From: Stomoxys calcitrans
Lineage: Eukaryota > Arthropoda > Insecta > Diptera > Muscidae
DNA length: 64,000 nucleotides
Direction of reading: 5' to 3'
Assembly: GCF_963082655.1 (NCBI RefSeq)
Contig: NC_081552.1
Location: forward strand, 124,963,494 to 125,027,493
A program made the translations under genes and the position numbers. The notes under the pieces were generated by a model. That model searched no databases and was not told the origin of the DNA. It saw nothing but the letters and a program-made list of their open reading frames with translations. Position 1 is the stretch's first letter, and each line of letters opens with the position of its first letter. Positions 36,128-47,186 of this stretch are shown one piece after another.

Positions 36128-36937
36128 TCCATTCTCTGTCACAAGATATCCTAAAAATTTCAACTCCGATACACCAAATACGCTCTTTTTAATGTTGATA
36201 GTGAGACCATAGTCGCGCAGCTTTTCAAACAGTAGTCGTAGGTGCTTTTTATGCTCCTCTGGGCCTTTCGATGCAATCAGAATATCGTCTATATATACGT
36301 AAACGAACTCAAGATCTCTTGTTACCTCGTGCATAAACCGCTGGAAAGTTTGTGCAGCGTTGCACAATCCAAATGTCATCCTGGGAAATTCAAAATTGTC
36401 AATGGGAGTCGTTATTGCAGTCTTTTTAATATCCTCCTCTGCCACTGGTATATGGTGGTATGCTTTGTTTAAATCCACCTTGCTAAAAATATTCTTACCA
36501 TCAAGTAATGCTCCAAAATCATGAATATGGGGAACAGCATATCGGTCCTGAACTGTACGAGCATTTAATCCGCGGTAGTCCCCACATGGGCGCCATTCTC
36601 CATTGGATTTCTGCACCATATGCAACGGACTAGCCCAACTGCTACTTGATGGACGACATATACCAAGTCGAATCATTTCTTCGAATTCTTTTTTAACAAG
36701 TTGTAGCTTTTCCGGCGATAAACGTCTGGGTTTGCAAAAAACGGGAGGACCTTTGGTGGTTTCTATATGATGGTAAATTGAGTGTCTTGCCTTAGATTTG
36801 AAGTTAACTTTCGCTAAATCATTGAATTCCTGCAATAACGATGCGTAACTCGTCGAACTTGATATGCACTTTATGGAGGAGTTTTGAACACTTGCTACAG
36901 AACCACCACATTTACGATTCGTGTGAGGGTCTATCAA
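36128..36937 (-). pseudogene. Ty3/Gypsy (CsRn1-like) reverse transcriptase, truncated
   Basis: The frame contains RRLSPEKL (residues 71-78), [10 protein letters not shown], the palm Asp in [10 protein letters not shown] (D155), [19 protein letters not shown] and the catalytic YIDD (215-218), then [12 protein letters not shown]. It breaks at about 36,128 into Helitron sequence, so RNase H, integrase and the 3' LTR are missing. The frame overlaps the protease frame by -1, which is probably decay. Confidence 0.85.
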
Positions 36938-36948
36938 ACTATTATTCT

Positions 36949-37275
36949 TTATGTCGATAAGTAGTCTAATTTACCCAAAAAGTCAGATCCGATAATTGGC
37001 TTTTGAATATCAGCAATCACAAAGTCCCATTTAAACAATCGATTTAGTCCCAAATCAATGGAAAGAGTTTTTGTTCCATACGTCTTAATTGGTGTCTGAT
37101 TTGCGGCATATAAAACAAGTTGACTGGGTGGTTGATTGCGCATGGATCGTGAGACTGGATATACTGTTAAATCAGCTCCTGTATCTACTAAATACCTGGT
37201 TTTCGATTTGATATCCCGAACAAACAGGCGACATACTTCTGGGGTGCACCCATCCGTCACCAAAGACGGCGCACC
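36949..37275 (-). pseudogene. Retrotransposon aspartic protease domain
   Basis: Catalytic DTGAD at residues 27-31 of the reported frame and the flap/terminal motif IIGSDFLG near residue 90. The frame is open upstream past the gag stop, in -1 relation to gag. That fits expression by frameshift, but the overlap lacks an obvious XXXYYYZ heptamer (GGAAAAC only). Position between gag and RT is canonical. Confidence 0.8.
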
Positions 37276-37966
37276 ATTTAGTTTTCCGAAGTTGAAGATT
37301 TATACGTACATGGAGCTACACATTTCCTGGCATTTTCTCCAAATTTGAAATGATACCAGCAATAAGGTTTCGCTTTGCTGCCGGATTTCGAATGTGAACG
37401 TCTTGAAGATGATGACTTACTACGGCTTCTGGACTTACGAAATGATTCTATTTGTGTGCAAAGGCTAGCCAATTTCTTTTCAATTTCTTCCAAACGATTC
37501 ACAGGAGGTGAAAAACTGCATATTTCTGATTCGCTACAGTCAGCAATCTTATCGGCCATGGTAACCAATTTGTCCAGACCATCTTCGCTGACGGATAAAA
37601 TTGTCTTCATTTGAGTTGGAAGCCGCTGCATCCAAAGCTGCTTCAAAACATCATTTGACACCTTACCTTGTGATAAAGACCGCATTTCCCACAACAATTC
37701 GGATGGCTTTTTGTCCGCGAGTTCAATATTTGTCAATAGCTTTTTGAGACGCTTCTCCTCGGAATCCGTAAAACTGCTAATCAATTTATTTTTAAGCTTG
37801 TCATACATATTTTCCGAAGGAGGATTTACAATAATTTCTGCTGCCTTTTCCAATATATTGCTTTCAATTGAAGCCACGACGGTATGAAATTTTGTCGCAT
37901 CTTGCGTAACACCAGCCATCAAAAATTGAGATTCCATTTGCTTGAACCACAAAAGAGGGTCCGCAC

Positions 37967-38911
37967 CAGAGATGGTCCGTAAGACGATTTTTTAGGTTTC
38001 CGACTGTCAAAAAGTTGTAAAAGTCGAAAACGTCGTATACTTGTATAAAACGTAGAAAAAGTCGCAAACGTCATAAACCTTAATAACTCAGTGTAAAAGT
38101 TTGATTTTTAACAAATATTATTGTCGCTTATTTGTTGTATATAGAAGAGTTTATATGTAAAAAAATTTCGCAATAAAAGAAATATTAAGTTTTTTTTTTA
38201 ATTTTTGCATTTACATTTTTCACACAATAAATTGGAAATATACGCAAATTTCAAGTCAATTTATAAAGTAACGTTTAAGGATTTTTTTGTGAAGCAAAAA
38301 ATCAATAAATTATTAGTTTTCATCAATTATATTTAGAAATTGCAATTATTTTGTATCCTTTTGCAAAATTATTTGCTTCACCCGTTTTAATTTGCTTTTT
38401 GAAAGCTGTTGTAAACGACATATGTTAAAAATGCATGACATCTGAGGAAGTGTCAAGTGAAATGGTACATGGAGTGTTAATTATGTTATTCAATAACAAT
38501 ACTTAAAAATAACATTACTTATTCAATAAAATACTTAACACGCCATCTTCCATTTCACTTGACATTACCTCACATTAGCATACTTAACACGCCATCTACC
38601 ATTTCACTTGACACTACCTCAGATGTCATTCATTTTATAACAATATTGGTAAAAATCGTGTAAACCTACGGTAGCTTTTTCTAATTCTGAACCGATTTTT
38701 TCCAATTTCAATATTGTTCGTCTCCAGGAGGAAAAAATTACTTATGCCAAAATTTTTAGTTAATCAGATCAAAAATTCGACATATTTTCGTTCGAATTTT
38801 TTTTCTGTCAGAAACCTAGTTTTTTGGCTAGGTTTACGACGTTTTCCACGTATGTAATATACGTCGGAAATGTATGTCATATACGTCACTGTTTCTGACA
38901 GGCCATCTCTG
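37967..38911. mobile_element. Non-autonomous hAT-type element in gag
   Basis: Termini CAGAGATGG and CCATCTCTG are perfect inverted repeats, flanked by the 8-bp duplication GTCCGCAC (37,959-37,966 and 38,912-38,919). The duplication fits the hAT consensus nTnnnnAn. Subterminal regions are rich in ACGTCGTA/AACGTC motifs on both sides. 945 bp with no transposase. A smaller inverted-repeat element is nested at 38,435-38,629. Confidence 0.85.
38435..38629. repeat. Nested inverted-repeat element (MITE-like) with a third internal arm
   Basis: ATGACATCTGAGG at 38,435 pairs with CTCAGATGTCAT ending 38,629; arms of about 45 bp include GTCAAGTGAAATGGTA. A second copy of the right arm (TTAACACGCCATCTTCCATT) lies at about 38,536-38,575. 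This suggests a partial tandem duplication of the arm. The target duplication is not obvious. Confidence 0.55.
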
Positions 38912-39024
38912 GTCCGCACGCCAAAATGGTGGAGCTTTCACAGCTACGCGGGAAATTTGCATTTGCACTGATGAATTGCTATCGCTCGTTGCCATTATTA
39001 GTCCTGTAGTTGTAGAAATCTTAG

Positions 39025-39039
39025 CGTCAGGGGTCACCA
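39025..39039 (-). other. Primer-binding site, tRNA-Trp type
   Basis: Minus-strand TGGTGACCCCTGACG begins three bases after the LTR end. The first ten bases match the complement of the tRNA-Trp 3' end used by CsRn1-type elements, followed by one extra T. Confidence 0.65.
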
Positions 39040-39042
39040 ATT

Positions 39043-39355
39043 TGTTACGTATTTGGTAATAAAGAAACGCAACAATTAAGTTTTTTACAAAAAGAGTGAT
39101 AAGGTTTTTATTGTTTGAAAGACAATTTCCAATTCCACCTCATATTTACAAATTTTCGTTTGTCATCCAGAACAAGAAATTTCAAGGCTACCTTGTTCAA
39201 AATAAGAAAAGTGACAAAATCAAGGCTGACTTGTTAAAAAGAATGAAAATTACAAAATCAAAGTAAAAAATGAAAAACAAATAAAATCAAAGCTAAGTTG
39301 TTAAAATAATTAAAAACATTTTAAATTTCAAAGTAAATTATTTCCAGCCGCCACA
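39043..39355 (-). repeat. 5' LTR of the CsRn1-like element
   Basis: On the minus strand it begins TGTGGCGGCTGG and ends CGTAACA (TG...CA, 313 bp), directly before the primer-binding site. It contains AATAAA on the minus strand near 39,105. No second LTR is in the window, so this is a 5' half element. The flanking Helitron pieces on its two sides are in opposite orientations, so no simple insertion is apparent. Confidence 0.7.
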
Positions 39356-39848
39356 AGCCGATTGGGACAATATGGGACTTAAATGAAAAGTATTCAAGAG
39401 CAGAGAACGAATTCTACATTAAAAATTGGGTCCAAGTAATTTGGGGGGCCGCCCCGACCCCAAAACCCCCCAAAATAGATTTATTGGAGATAGTGATAAT
39501 ATGGGACTCGAATGAACGGTATTCCGTGTAAATTACGAATATGGTCAGGAAGGAGGTACTGGCTTTGTAATTTGTTTATGTTGGAAAGGGGCGGATCCTT
39601 CCCCGTAACCAAAAAAAACAAAAATCAAAAATGGATCGATAGGGATAAAATTGGTATCAAATTAAAGACATTAGAGATTAGAATACGAATAATACAGACA
39701 TATTGGACGTATATATCAATATAGGACTCAAATGAAAGGTATGCGGGAGTAGACTACGAGTATGACATATAAAACGAGGTCCAAGTAATTGATGGCCTAA
39801 TCCCCGATAAGCTCCCTATTACCCCTATGGGAATATTACTCGATCATG
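39356..39848 (+). mobile_element. Helitron type E fragment (plus)
   Basis: Units with GGACAATATGGGACTTAAATG and CCGCCCCGACCCCAAAACCC. No termini. It ends against a SINE. Confidence 0.6.
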
Positions 39849-39854
39849 GCTTTT

Positions 39855-40082
39855 TCATCGGTGTTTTTCCCCTCGTAATGCTGGCAACATTTGTGAGGTA
39901 CTGTGCCATATAAAACTTCTCTCCAAAGAGGTGTCGCACTGCCGTTCGGACTCGGCAATAAAAAGCAGGAGGCCCCTTATCATTGAGCTTAAACTTGAAT
40001 CGGACTGCACTTATTGATATATGAGAAGTTTTCCCCTGTTCCTTAGTGGAATGTTCATCGGCAGAATTTGCATTTGCGGGGA
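39855..40082 (+). mobile_element. tRNA-derived SINE, copy 3, 5' truncated
   Basis: The body only: TTTTCCCCTCGTAATGCTGG, CTCTCCAAAGAGGTGTCGC, GGAGGCCCCTTATCATTGAG, AATCGGACTGCAC and the GTGGAATGTTCAT tail. The tRNA-related head is absent. Confidence 0.75.
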
Positions 40083-40379
40083 CACAAATAAATGTAGGCA
40101 CCATAGCCCCGAGTTGGAGGAGTTGCAAACCTTAAAGTTAAGGTTGCAACCATTTTTAGCTCATCGATAGAGCTTTGTTGTTCAAAAGTTTTACATGCTT
40201 TAATAGTAGAGAGTTTTACATGCTTTAATAGAATAGAACTATCTCCGCCGCACCAAATATATAGACTCGCAAATTAGTTCTTTACCACAGAAAATCGTTT
40301 AATATGGCAAAAAAAACTAAATGATGACTATTCAATAGTGGGATGGTGGTTGTCTATGATTGACTATTCATAGACAACA

Positions 40380-40525
40380 TAGCACTAACATTAAAATTAG
40401 CGCCATCTGGCAGTCTTAAATTGGATTTAATTGATCCAAATTGATTTAGTTGATCCATTTGAAAATAGCCAATAAATGGCGCTAATTTGAAGAAGCCAAC
40501 ATGAACAGAGAGAGGGCAGAGTAGT
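40380..40525. repeat. Short repeat G (copy 2)
   Basis: Matches 1,951-2,091: AGCACTAACAT, AATGGCGCTAATTTGAAG and AGCCAACATGAACAGA. Both copies lie shortly upstream of a type A Helentron hairpin end (61 bp here, 2 bp there). 40,083-40,379 holds nothing recognised beyond a short TTTTACATGCTTTAATAG duplication. Confidence 0.45.
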
Positions 40526-40586
40526 CAAAATTAATCATCCAGCATGTATATTTGTTATTACAACCCATTGGTCATTTGAATAAAGA

Positions 40587-42225
40587 ACAAGTAAAAGCGT
40601 GCTAAGTTCGGCCGGGCCGAATCTTATATACCCTCCACCATGGATCGCATTTGTCGAGTTCTTTTCCCGGCATCTCTTCTTAGGCAAAAAACGATATAAG
40701 AAAAGAGTTGCTCTGCTATTAAAACGATATCAAGATATGGTCCGGTTCGGACCACAATTAAATTATATGTTGGAGACCTGTGTAAAATTTCAGCCAATAC
40801 GTATAAGAATTGCGCCCATTGGGGATCATGAAGTAAAATAGAGAGAACGATTTTTATGGGATCTGTATCGGGCTATAGACCGATTCAGACCATAATAAAC
40901 ACGTTTGTTGATGGTCATGAGAGGATCCGTCGTACAAAATTTCAGGCATATCGGATAATAATTGCGACTTCTAGGGGTCAAGAAGTCAAGATCCCAGATC
41001 GGTTTATATAGCAGCTATATCAGGTTATGAACCGATTTGAACCTTATTTGACACAGTTGTTGAAAGTAAAAATAAAATACGTCATGCAAAATTTCAGCCA
41101 AATCGGATAGGAATTGCGCCCTCCAGAAGCACAAGAAGCCAAATCCCCAGATCTGTTTATATGACAGCTATATCAGGTTATGAACCGATTTGAACCATAC
41201 TTGGCACAGTTTTTGGATATCGTAACAAAATACTACGTGCCAAAATTCATTCAAATTGGGTAAGAATTGCGCACTCTAGAGGCTCAAGAAGTCAAGACCC
41301 AAGATCGGTTTATATGGCAGCTATATCAGGTTATGGACCGATTTAAACCATACTAGGCAAAGTTGTTGGGTATCATAACAAAACACGTCGTGCGAAATTC
41401 CATTGCATTCGGATAAAAATTGCGCCCTCTAGAGGCTCAAGAAGTCAAGACCCAAGATCGGTTTATATGGCAGCTATATCAGGCTATGGGCCGATTTGAA
41501 CCATACTTGGCACAGTTGTTGGATATCATAACAAAACACGTCGTGCAAAATTTCATTCTGATCGGATAAGAATTGCGCACGCTAGAGGCTCAAGAAGTCA
41601 AGACCCAAAATCGGTTTATATGGCAGGTATATCAGGTTATGGACCGATTTGAACCATACTTGGCACAGTTGTTGGATATCATAACAAAACACGTCGTGCA
41701 AAATTTCATTCTGATCGGATAAGAATTGCGCACGCTAGAGGCTCAAGAAGTCAAGACCCAAGATCGGTTTATATGGCAGCTATATCAGGTTATGGACCGA
41801 TTTGAACTATACTTGGCACAGTTGTTGGATATCATAACAAAACACGTCGTGCAAAATTTCATTCCAATCGGATAAGAATTGCGCACTCTAGAGGCTCAAG
41901 AAGTCAAGACCCAAGATCGGTTTATATGGCAGCTATATCAAAACATGGACCGATATGGCCTATTTACAATACCAACCGACCTACACTAATAAGAAGTATT
42001 TGTGCAAAATTTCAAGCGGCTAGCTAAACTCCTTCGGAAGTTAGCGTGCTTTCGACAGACAGACGGACGGACGGACAGACGGACGGACATGGCTGGATCG
42101 ACATAAAATGTCATGACGATCAAGAATATATATACTTTATGGGGTCTCAGACGAATATTTCGAGTAGTTACAAACAGAATGACGAAATTAGTATACCCCC
42201 CATCTTATGGTGGAGGGTATAAAAA
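40587..42225 (-). mobile_element. Type A Helentron, longest array
   Basis: Complete ends. The array has at least nine units. GATCGG-position spacings of 153 bp run without exception from 41,303 through 41,456, 41,609 and 41,762 to 41,915. Two neighbouring units share CACGCTAGAGG and ATTCTGATCGG, a sign of recent unit duplication. The core and GACG/GACA tract are near 42,055-42,110. Confidence 0.85.
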
Positions 42226-42469
42226 TGAAATATAGGAATTTCGTTGCTATTGTTTGCGGTATTATTTTTTAACTTTCCCACCCAAGACGGTGTTTAACAT
42301 AGGTTAATTGCCAATCTTTGCCATAAGAAACAAGTAAGAGCGTGCTAAGTTCTGCCGGGACAAATCTTATATACCCTCCAACATGGGTTGCATTTGTCAA
42401 GTTCTATGCGCGATATCTCTTTTTAGGCAAACAAAGAATATTGAATAAGAACTGTTATGCTATTGGAGC

Positions 42470-42795
42470 CTGGAGGCCACCGTAGCGCAGAGGTTAGCAC
42501 GTCCGCCTATGACGCTGAACGCCAGGGTTCGAATCCTGGCGAGACTATAAAAAAATTTTCAGCGGTGGCTTTCCCCTCCTAATGCCGGCAACATTTTTGA
42601 GGTTATATGTCATGTAAAATTTCTCTCCAAAGAGGTGTCGCACTGCGGCACGCCGTTCGGACTCGGCTATAAAAAGGAGGCCCCTTATCATTGACCTTAA
42701 ACTTGAATCGGACTGCACTCATTAAAAGGTGAGAAGTTTAGGGGCAAACTTCCTTAGTGGAATGTCCATGGGCAAAATTGGCATTTGAATTTGCA
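42470..42795 (+). mobile_element. tRNA-derived SINE, copy 4, intact Pol III boxes
   Basis: The head GGCCACCGTAGCGCAGAGG holds an A box (TAGCGCAGAGG, 42,483-42,493). A perfect B box (GGTTCGAATCC) follows at 42,526-42,536, then the SINE body. It is flanked by TGGAGC (42,464-42,469 and 42,796-42,801), a short target duplication within the Helentron. The tRNA resemblance is limited to the head, so this is a SINE and not a tRNA gene. Confidence 0.85.
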
Positions 42796-42869
42796 TGGAG
42801 CTATATCAAGTTATTGTCCGATTCGGACCATAAATGAATGCTGAACATTGTAGAAGTCATTGTGTAATA

Positions 42870-43476
42870 TAGGGTGATTTTTTTGAGGTTAGGATTTTCA
42901 TGCATTAGTATTTGACAGATCACGTGGGATTTCAGACATGGTGTCAAAGAGAAAGATGCTCAGTATGCTTTGACATTTCATCATGAATAGACTTACTAAC
43001 GAGCAACGCTTGCAAATCATTGAATTGTATTACCAAAATCAGTGTTCGGTTCGAAATGTGTTCATTCACCGTAACGTTGCGTCCAACAGCATCTTTGAAA
43101 AAATACGGTCCAATGATTCCACCAGCGTACAAACCACACCAAACAGTGCATTTTTCGGGATGCATGGGCAGTTCTTGAACGGCTTCTGGTTGCTCTTCAC
43201 TCCAAATGCGGCAATTTTGCTTATTTACGTAGCCATTCAACCAGAAATGAGCCTCATCGCTGAACAAAATTTGTCAAAATTTGAACACATTTCGAACCGA
43301 ACACTGATTTTGGTAATAAAATTCAATGATTTGCAAGCGTTGCTCGTTAGTAAGTCTATTCATGATGAAATGTCAAAGCATACTGAGCATCTTTCTCTTT
43401 GACACCATGTCTGAAATCCCACGTAATCTGTCAAATACTAATGCATGAAAATCCTAACCTCAAAAAAATCACCCTT
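42870..43476 (-). mobile_element. rosa-like mariner fold-back derivative, copy 4
   Basis: TA at 42,868-42,869 and 43,477-43,478. The first base of the left repeat has changed (TAGGGTG rather than AAGGGTG). The length equals copy 2 (607 bp) and the sequence is nearly identical. Confidence 0.85.
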
Positions 43477-44149
43477 TATTTCAGTTTATTCGGATAAGAA
43501 TTGCGCCGTGTAGGGGTTCAAGAAGCAAAATCGGAAGATAGGTTTATATGGGAGCTGTATCAAGCTATTGATCGATTCAGACCATATTAGACAAGTGTGT
43601 TAAAGGTCATGAGAGAAGCCGTTGTACAAAATTTCTGCCAAATCGGATGATAATTGCGCCCTATAGAAGCTCAAGAAGTCAAGATCCCAGATCGGTTTAT
43701 ATGGTAGCTATATTAAAACATTGACCGATTTGAACCATATTTAGCGCTATTGTTGGAAGTGCTACAAAAAAGCTACGTGAAAAATTTCTGTCAAATCGGA
43801 CGAGAATTGCGTCCTCTAGAGGCTCAAGAAGTCAAGACCCAAGATCGGTTTATATGGCAGCTATATCAAAACATGGACCGATTTTGCCCCTTTATAATAC
43901 CAATCGACCTACACAAATAAAAAGTATTTGTGCAAAATTTCAAGCAGCTAGCTTTACTCCTTCGAAAGTTAGCGTGTTTTCGACAGACAGACGGACGGAC
44001 GTACGGACGGACATGGCTAGATCGACTTTAAATAACATGCCGATCAAGAATATATATGCTTTATGGGGTCTCAGACGCATATTTCGAGGTGTTACAAACA
44101 GAATGACGAAATTAGTATATCCCCATCCTATGGTGGAGGGTATAAAAAT

Positions 44150-44387
44150 AGATAAAAATATATCTACCATAATTTTCAAAAACGACTGATCTCGGGAATG
44201 GGAAAGGCGTTTTAAGCGCACCAAAAAAACAAGGTGGGCCGCACACCCCCAAAACCTGGCAAAAGGGATTTATAGACCAATCGCTACAATATGGGACTGA
44301 AATTAAGGGTAATTAAGAGTAGAAAACGAATCTGATATCCAATTGCGGATCTAATCGTGCGCAGCAGGTCGGGCCGGGCTCAGCTAG
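44150..44387 (+). mobile_element. Helitron type E, 3' part with CTAG terminus
   Basis: Ends GGGCCGGGCTCAG then CTAG (44,384-44,387) and host T. It contains TTCAAAAACGACTGATCTCGG and a CTGATATCCAATT unit. Confidence 0.65.
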
Positions 44388-44674
44388 TCTAGTTTAGGCC
44401 TCCGGTAAAAATACAATTCTACATTTTTTGGTATCCGAAGGGGGCGGCCCTCCCCCTTACCACAATTTTCAAAAACGTCAGATATCGGAGATGCGTGCAC
44501 CGATTTAAGTGCAATTTTGTATGCCACCTCATGGTACCCCAAAAACAGGAAGTTGGTATACAATTTTGGGGTAAAACAACCTGGGGGAGGCAGACTATCT
44601 GGCGCCTCGTCTGGCCAAAATTTTCACATCGTGCCTAGGACTTTCATATACTCCAAAAACATGGCACCTCCGAA
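44388..44674 (+). mobile_element. Helitron type E fragment
   Basis: Head-region sequence again (GGCGGCCCTCCCCCTTACC, AAACGTCAGATATCGGAGATG), so a second element starts directly downstream of a completed 3' end. No 5' TC is clear. Confidence 0.5.
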
Positions 44675-46895
44675 AGCTTAGGTGTTTATACCTAAGTCGG
44701 GCAAAGCAAGCTATGCGACACCACAGGCCTACAGACCCATAAGCCTTACGAACTTTCTACTTAAAACCATGGAACGTATTGTGAACACCATGATAAAGAG
44801 TATGACATCCAGCGAACTGCTCAAATACAAACAGCATGCCTATACCAAGGGAAGGTCGGTGGAGACTGCCCTGCACGAGGTTTTGCATAAAATAGAAGAA
44901 TCTTTCGATGCCAAAACTTACACACTGGCGGTATGCATTGAAATCGAGGAGGCTTTCAAAAATGTGCGGACCGACACACTGATCCAATCCTTAGACCAGT
45001 ACCGGGTGGACCCAGTCCTTAGAGACTGGTTAAACTATATGCTAAGGAACAGGTTGATAAATTGTGTCTCCAATGACATAAATATAAGGGAGAAAGTGGC
45101 ACAGGGCACGCCACACGGGGGCATTTTATCGCCACTCCTATGGGTGACCACCATTAATGGCCTTTACGGATGCTGACTGAGGAGGGATTTGAACCCGTCT
45201 TCTACGTAAACGATGTTATAATACTTCAAAGAGGTAAGGATCCGATCGAGCTATGCAGAAGGGCCGAAAGGGTCTTGCATATGGCATATGATGGGGCTAG
45301 ACCCAGAGGTCTCAATGTTAACCCAGAGAAGACTGAAATATGCCTGTTCACGAGGAAGACGAAGGTGGGCCAATTTAACACACCACGTTTCCTCTATAAG
45401 ACGATTTCGATATCTGACAAGGTCAAATACTTAGGTGTGATCTTGAACAGGAAGCTGAATTAGAGTTACTTTCAGGAGCATACTGAGAAGGCTCACAGAT
45501 GTTAGGCACTTTGTAGACGAGCCATAGGCTCGAAATGGGGCCTGAATCCTAGGATATTCCACTGGCTCTACTGGAGCGTGATTAGGCTAATACTTACTTT
45601 CGCCTCAGTAGTTTGGTGGAGTGCTATGGAGAAAAAGTGCAACATAAGGACCATACAACAGGTTCAGAGAACATGTTGTCTTAGCATAGGCGGAGCGATG
45701 AAAACCACGCCCACTAGGGTACTGGAGACTATTCTAGATATCCGACCCATTGACATACAGATTAAGTGTGAGACACCCACTGCGGTTATGAGACTTAAAA
45801 CGATGGAAGAATGGATTGAGGATGGAAGCAGCTCATACCATCGTTTTATAATAGAGGCGACGATAGGAAACCTGAAAGGAAGGGAAGAGGTTTCCGACCG
45901 GACACCTGCGATGAACCTTGAAGTGGAGTGCGAGGCACTGCTGCCATCGGCACAGTCTTGGATTGACGGAACCCTAGTATTGCCATCTTGAAGATCATGT
46001 TACACGGATGGATCAAAGCTTTTGGCAACCCATCGACTGAGATCTGTTTTAGACTGCCTGACCATAATACGGTCCTGCAGGCGGAGATCCGGGCGATCAC
46101 GGAATGCGTGAAGTGGTGTGGTGCTAACGCGAGGAGTCTAGTGTGTACATCTTTACCGACAGTAAAATTGCCTTAAGGGCAATAGCAACCAGAATAGCAG
46201 AATAGAATAGAATAGCAATAGCAAGAAGGAGATTAACGCCTTCTCTGAGGATGGGAAAATCCGCATCGTTTTGGTGCCGGGCCATAACGGAGTAAGGGAA
46301 ATGAAAGGGCGGACTATGTGGCGGTGAATGCCAGAGGGCATTCCTCAATAAACTTGGTAAACGAAGCCGAGTTAAGGGAGTGGGCTATGAATGCGCATGC
46401 AATATTTTGGAATAGCGAAACGGTCGGTAGGACGGCGAAAATCCTATGGGGGGATCCAGATCGTGAGAAGACGAGGCTATTACTGAATGGAAACAAGAAG
46501 GAGGTTAGTATAGCTATTGGTATCATAACGGGACACACAGGACTACGAGCTCACTTATGTAAAATCGGTGCGGCAAGTGATAGCATGTGTGGGCATGCGG
46601 GGAAGATTGGACGTTGGAGCATTTCCTTTGTCATTACCCGGCTTTCGCGTCTAACAGATACCTGTACTTAGGTGGAGACACAATATCAGACATGAACCAA
46701 CTCAGGGGAGTGGTATTGAAAACAATTAATATTTTGCAAGTAGCACGGAATTCCTAACTTAAAATATTCTTTTTAGAGGTTACTTTATAATTTTTAGAGC
46801 GCACAACAAGCCGATTACTGGCTTTGGTGTATGTCTATAGTGGCATAAGGGCGGATTCATATCTGCAGCCTCTTTTCAACCTTAACTAACCTACT
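44675..46895 (+). pseudogene. LOA-like LINE, 5' truncated: RT, RNase H and C-terminus
   Basis: RT frames: FIPKSGKASYATPQAYRPISL (split here by length only) from 44,682, then GKSVETAL-like GRSVETAL, and QGTPHGGILSPLL near 45,100. A frameshift follows, and the catalytic box is FYVND instead of YADD, so the enzyme is dead. In-frame stops are near 45,461 and 45,506. RNase H pieces follow in shifting frames: CYTDGSK (~45,998), LQAEIRAI (~46,080), FTDSKIAL (~46,150) and VPGHNG (~46,280). The C-terminal Cys/His region and 3' tail match 12.0-12.6 kb. Confidence 0.8.
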
Positions 46896-47186
46896 AGGAC
46901 AATATGGGTATCAAATATAAAGTATTTAAGAGTGGAGTACGAACTTGGTATAAAAATGCTTCCCATGGTGACGGAGGGTTCCCTACCCCCGAAAACACAA
47001 CCCAACAGGACACTTTTACCGCTTTGGGCAATATATATATCAAATGAGAGGTATTTAAGAGAAGAGTTTGAACTTGGAACAAAAATGTCACCCATTGTGT
47101 CGGGGGGCCCCCCATCCCCAAAACCCCCCAGCAGAATATATTTACAGGGACAATATGGATAGCAAATGGAACGTATCTTATATATA
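46896..47186 (+). mobile_element. Helitron type E fragment
   Basis: Two units with GGACAATATGGGTATCAAAT and CCCCCGAAAACACAACCC. It ends TATCTTATATATA, where a Helentron is inserted. Confidence 0.55.

Larger units (their letters stand above)
37278..38995 (-). pseudogene. CsRn1-like gag, interrupted by a hAT-type element
   Basis: The gag starts with ATG at 38,995 (MATSDSNSSVQMQISRVAV) and is cut at 38,912 by a DNA element. It resumes at 37,966 and ends at 37,278. The capsid-like helical part (QMESQFLMAGV onward) is followed by a Ser/Arg/Lys-rich tail. The zinc knuckle is C-x2-H-x9-C-x3-C (CWYH ... KCVAPC), the CHCC form characteristic of the CsRn1 lineage. Apart from the insertion the frame has no internal stop. 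Confidence 0.8.
42330..44149 (-). mobile_element. Type A Helentron, diverged, with nested SINE and rosa copy
   Basis: The hairpin is decayed (TTCTGCCGGGACAAA). The element is split by a SINE at 42,470-42,795 and a rosa fold-back at 42,870-43,476. The array resumes at 43,479. The right end is GGTGGAGGGTATA. Confidence 0.8.

Noticed and set aside
37269..37290. A second -1 frameshift site between gag and protease of the LTR element
   Set aside because: The protease frame is -1 to gag, but the overlap offers only GGAAAAC, which does not satisfy the XXXYYYZ rule, and a further shift before RT suggests general decay.
40587..42225. CRISPR-like or satellite array
   Set aside because: Regular spacing comes from 153-bp tandem units inside a bounded Helentron, with no spacer diversity and a eukaryotic context.
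42470..42545. A tRNA gene
   Set aside because: A and B boxes are present, but the sequence runs into a SINE body seen in three other places and has short target duplications. The acceptor stem does not close.
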